From the NCBI RefSeq assembly GCF_003337305.1, contig NZ_QPJO01000006.1:1-64000 (forward strand): a stretch of 64,000 nucleotides of DNA, written 5' to 3'. This stretch comes from Winogradskyella arenosi (GTDB taxonomy: Bacteria > Bacteroidota > Bacteroidia > Flavobacteriales > Flavobacteriaceae). Position numbers and translations under genes: made by a program. Positions within the stretch are counted from its first letter, which is position 1. Every line of letters begins with the position of its first letter. Under the pieces are notes generated by a model. It saw nothing but the letters and a program-made list of their open reading frames with translations, was not told the DNA's origin and ran no database searches. Positions 62,385 to 64,000 of the stretch are shown here, piece by piece.

Positions 62385-62828
62385 TTATTTTAACCGTTTT
62401 TTTATGGTCTTCCAAATAAAAGTCATGCGAGCTTTAATTTTTCGTTGCTCCGCTATCGCGGTGGCAAAAGCCATAGTGCTCAGTAGGGCTACAAAGGCTA
62501 AAGTTCCTAAAGAACCGCCATAACCATTGAAGACGTTTCTTTTACTCATGTAGATTAAAGTAAAAAGGGTGCCTGCAATTGCTAATAAGGCATAATTTTT
62601 CATGGTACTAGCGGAGACCATTCCTATGAATGAAGCTCCAATAAATACAACCTGAATGTGTTTTGTTAAGTAAGGGTCTAGCCAATTCGGAAAGCAATAA
62701 AAAAAGAGGCCAACGACTAAGGCTAATAAAGCAGAGGCTTTAACAGGGCCTTGCTTTAGCTTTTCACTTATAAAAAAGGTCAAAGTAGCTCCTAAAATAC
62801 CGGATATGATAAGGATAAAGAGCGTCAT
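62385..62828 (-). CDS. Small integral membrane protein, paralogue of its upstream neighbour
   Basis: A 147-residue hydrophobic protein of about five segments and a basic C-terminal tail (WKTIKKRLK). The central core reads FIGASFIGMVSASTMKNYAL, then AGTLFTLIYMSKRNVF and GYGGSLGTLAFVALL; the next gene's product has the equivalent GAFVGMSSVET, AGTLAGFFFMISKNLF and GVGGKLGTIAFGGVI. The preferred start is ATG 62828, which overlaps the upstream stop as ATGA; the longer TTG frame is unlikely. I do not recognise a family, and function is unknown. Confidence 0.72.
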   Translation of the reverse strand: MTLFILIISGILGATLTFFISEKLKQGPVKASALLALVVGLFFYCFPNWLDPYLTKHIQVVFIGASFIGMVSASTMKNYALLAIAGTLFTLIYMSKRNVFNGYGGSLGTLAFVALLSTMAFATAIAEQRKIKARMTFIWKTIKKRLK

Positions 62829-63385
62829 ACAATAAGCCAATAAATAAATGAAGCGGCAATAACACCACCAAAGGCTATAGTACCTAATTTACCGCCAACG
62901 CCTAAGAATAAATTTTTTGAGATCATAAAGAAGAAACCTGCTAAGGTTCCTGCGGCAAGAACAAACCAAATGTTAGGTGTGGTTTCTACACTAGACATTC
63001 CTACAAAAGCTCCGCAATAAATACTTGCAGGTAGTTGCTTTAAATAATGCGATTTTTCACTAAGATGCGGTAAGAATGAAGCGATAGTCCCCACTATACC
63101 AACGGCCAATATACTTCCTAAACCTGCCACTATATTTAAAAGATAACACAGTACGGCGCCTATAGGAACCCATAATACAACAGAGAGTTTTTCATAGCCA
63201 TAATCTTCATGATGAAGGTCTAAATATTTATATCCAAAAAATAAGGTAGGGAGAATGATTACGGCAGAAATTACCACAGTAGTCATTGCATCATAATGTT
63301 CTTTGACCACTAAGGTTAAGAACATGACGAGTACCAATAACACAGATATGACCATTAAATATCGAATGGCTTTGTGTCGTCTCAT
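62825..63385 (-). CDS. Integral membrane protein, paralogue of its downstream neighbour
   Basis: A 186-residue protein with about six hydrophobic segments (first about 8-27). Residues about 115-180 carry the GAFVGMSS, AGTL, SKNLF and GGKLGTIAF series shared with the following gene product. The two genes overlap by four bases (ATGA), which means coupled translation and probably a complex of the two subunits. I do not recognise a family; a transporter or membrane-complex role is only inferred from heterodimer-like organisation. Confidence 0.75.
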   Translation of the reverse strand: MRRHKAIRYLMVISVLLVLVMFLTLVVKEHYDAMTTVVISAVIILPTLFFGYKYLDLHHEDYGYEKLSVVLWVPIGAVLCYLLNIVAGLGSILAVGIVGTIASFLPHLSEKSHYLKQLPASIYCGAFVGMSSVETTPNIWFVLAAGTLAGFFFMISKNLFLGVGGKLGTIAFGGVIAASFIYWLIV

Positions 63386-63491
63386 TAAAAAACAGTTTTC
63401 TTTGAGTTAGCAACCAAGGAACTTTCCCTAGTTATTTGAAGCTTCAAAGTTCTATGAATTTTTTTAAGATGGCAAATAGTTCAGAAGAAAC

Positions 63492-64000
63492 TTATAACAC
63501 CAATAAACCGTGATCGCGTAAGGTGTTTATGGGTTTTGAATACCAAAACAGTTCAAAATCTTCAAATTGAGTTTCAAAACTGGTCTTAATCTGTTTAAAG
63601 GATTGGGGTTTTTCTTGTGGCGTAATGGTTTCTAAAAGGTCTAAAAGCCAATGTCCTTTATCTTTTTCTGTGGTGATTACAAAGCTTTCTGCAGGAGTGT
63701 GAAAGGTGAGTTCTAAAAAAGTCTTCGTTTGTCCCTTTTTAGTTTTAGAAAATTCATAGAGTAACGGCATTTTGCCCAACCATACAATTTTTGCTGTGGG
63801 TTTAATATTGAATGCGGAGTCTTCAGCCAAACAGGTATAGATAAAATCGGGCGCTATTTGAGTTTCAGGAACGTCAAAATCAAACCAATCCTGTAGTGGG
63901 ATTTCAAACCCAATTCCATGCATAAAATTAAAAAGCGATTTTTTTAATCCGAAGCTAAATTCTGAATGGTTAATACCCGTAGAATCTGTAAAATCTACGT
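63492..64000 (-). CDS. C-terminal part of a larger protein, cut by the window edge; possibly a B12-binding radical SAM protein
   Basis: The minus-strand frame stays open from the stop at 63492 to the window end. In-frame codons upstream of the apparent ATG at 63923 read DFTDSTGINHSEFSFGLKKS then LFNF, which looks like real coding sequence. So the gene starts beyond 64000. Visible residues end in FELFWYSKPINTLRDHGLLVL. The segment FGLKKSLFNFMHGIGFEIPL and the following lines remind me of the C-terminal tail of long B12-binding radical SAM proteins of flavobacteria, but the catalytic domain is outside the window and cannot be checked. Confidence 0.6.
   Translation of the reverse strand, partial: VDFTDSTGINHSEFSFGLKKSLFNFMHGIGFEIPLQDWFDFDVPETQIAPDFIYTCLAEDSAFNIKPTAKIVWLGKMPLLYEFSKTKKGQTKTFLELTFHTPAESFVITTEKDKGHWLLDLLETITPQEKPQSFKQIKTSFETQFEDFELFWYSKPINTLRDHGLLVL

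Noticed and set aside
1..64000. Search by eye for CRISPR arrays, insertion-sequence ends, transposase or phage genes
   Set aside because: No evenly spaced direct repeats, terminal inverted repeats around a transposase, or phage structural genes were seen.

Overview
The window is chromosomal DNA from a member of the Bacteroidetes, almost certainly a (probably marine) Flavobacteriaceae. The evidence is gene content and promoter style. It carries the type IX secretion/gliding genes gldJ, porU and porV, a PafA-type alkaline phosphatase, a fused hypoxanthine phosphoribosyltransferase-adenylate kinase, a split pyruvate dehydrogenase locus (E1-alpha plus E2 without E1-beta), AT-rich DNA without Shine-Dalgarno sequences, and several exact matches to the Bacteroidetes -7 promoter element TAnnTTTG. 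The genus cannot be fixed from this sequence. I see no prophage, insertion sequence or CRISPR array; most of the window is core housekeeping DNA.

Layout. 1-90: 3' end of a 5S rRNA gene and its terminator, so an rRNA operon lies just upstream. 0.2-11 kb: Pif1-like helicase, acyl-CoA dehydrogenase, AnmK, Glu/Leu-type dehydrogenase, NhaD antiporter, an ExbB-ExbD-TonB set and FolC. 11.1-11.6 kb: two identical tRNA-Val(UAC) genes and a small patch of decayed or unassigned sequence. 11.7-14.3 kb: VOC protein, PAP2 phosphatase and MurF. 14.5-21.6 kb: gldJ divergent from porU-porV (type IX secretion). 21.7-25 kb: cytidine deaminase and PDH E1-alpha/E2. 25-34.3 kb: M28 peptidase, SDR, SprT-like protein, mannose-1-phosphate guanylyltransferase, DUF389 protein, an Mla-type ABC pair, PafA and a secreted-type nuclease. 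34.3-36.8 kb: a KASIII-like synthase, methyltransferase and glycosyltransferase run behind a perfect 16-bp palindrome. 36.9-43.9 kb: GcvP, a UbiA-like membrane protein, an ECF sigma factor with a degenerate anti-sigma-like partner, and an M3 peptidase. 44-48.2 kb: a putative small RNA, purE, purK and, divergently, hpt-adk and obgE. 48.2-52 kb: ion channel, DUF4136 lipoprotein, SDR and DoxX-like protein. 52.1-58.4 kb: a TPR protein, then a tight tetR-ABC-hlyD-tolC operon. 58.5-64 kb: Mpl, an orphan Imm53-like protein, a long Cys/Met-type PLP enzyme, two overlapping paralogous membrane proteins and a CDS cut by the window edge.

How the genes work together. ExbB/ExbD/TonB energise outer-membrane receptors. 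PorV shuttles and PorU processes type IX cargo, and GldJ belongs to the gliding/secretion machinery. MurF, Mpl and AnmK serve murein synthesis and recycling. PurE/PurK, Hpt-Adk and Cdd serve nucleotide metabolism.

The least ordinary items are: the tetR-led export operon, whose ABC protein keeps Walker A but has lost the signature, Walker B/catalytic and H-loop residues; a compact promoter-hairpin-terminator unit (about 44005-44097) that looks like an unannotated small RNA; the 16-bp palindrome in front of the KASIII-like locus; the degenerate ECF anti-sigma partner; and the roughly 615-residue PLP enzyme. None of them alone proves a new system.
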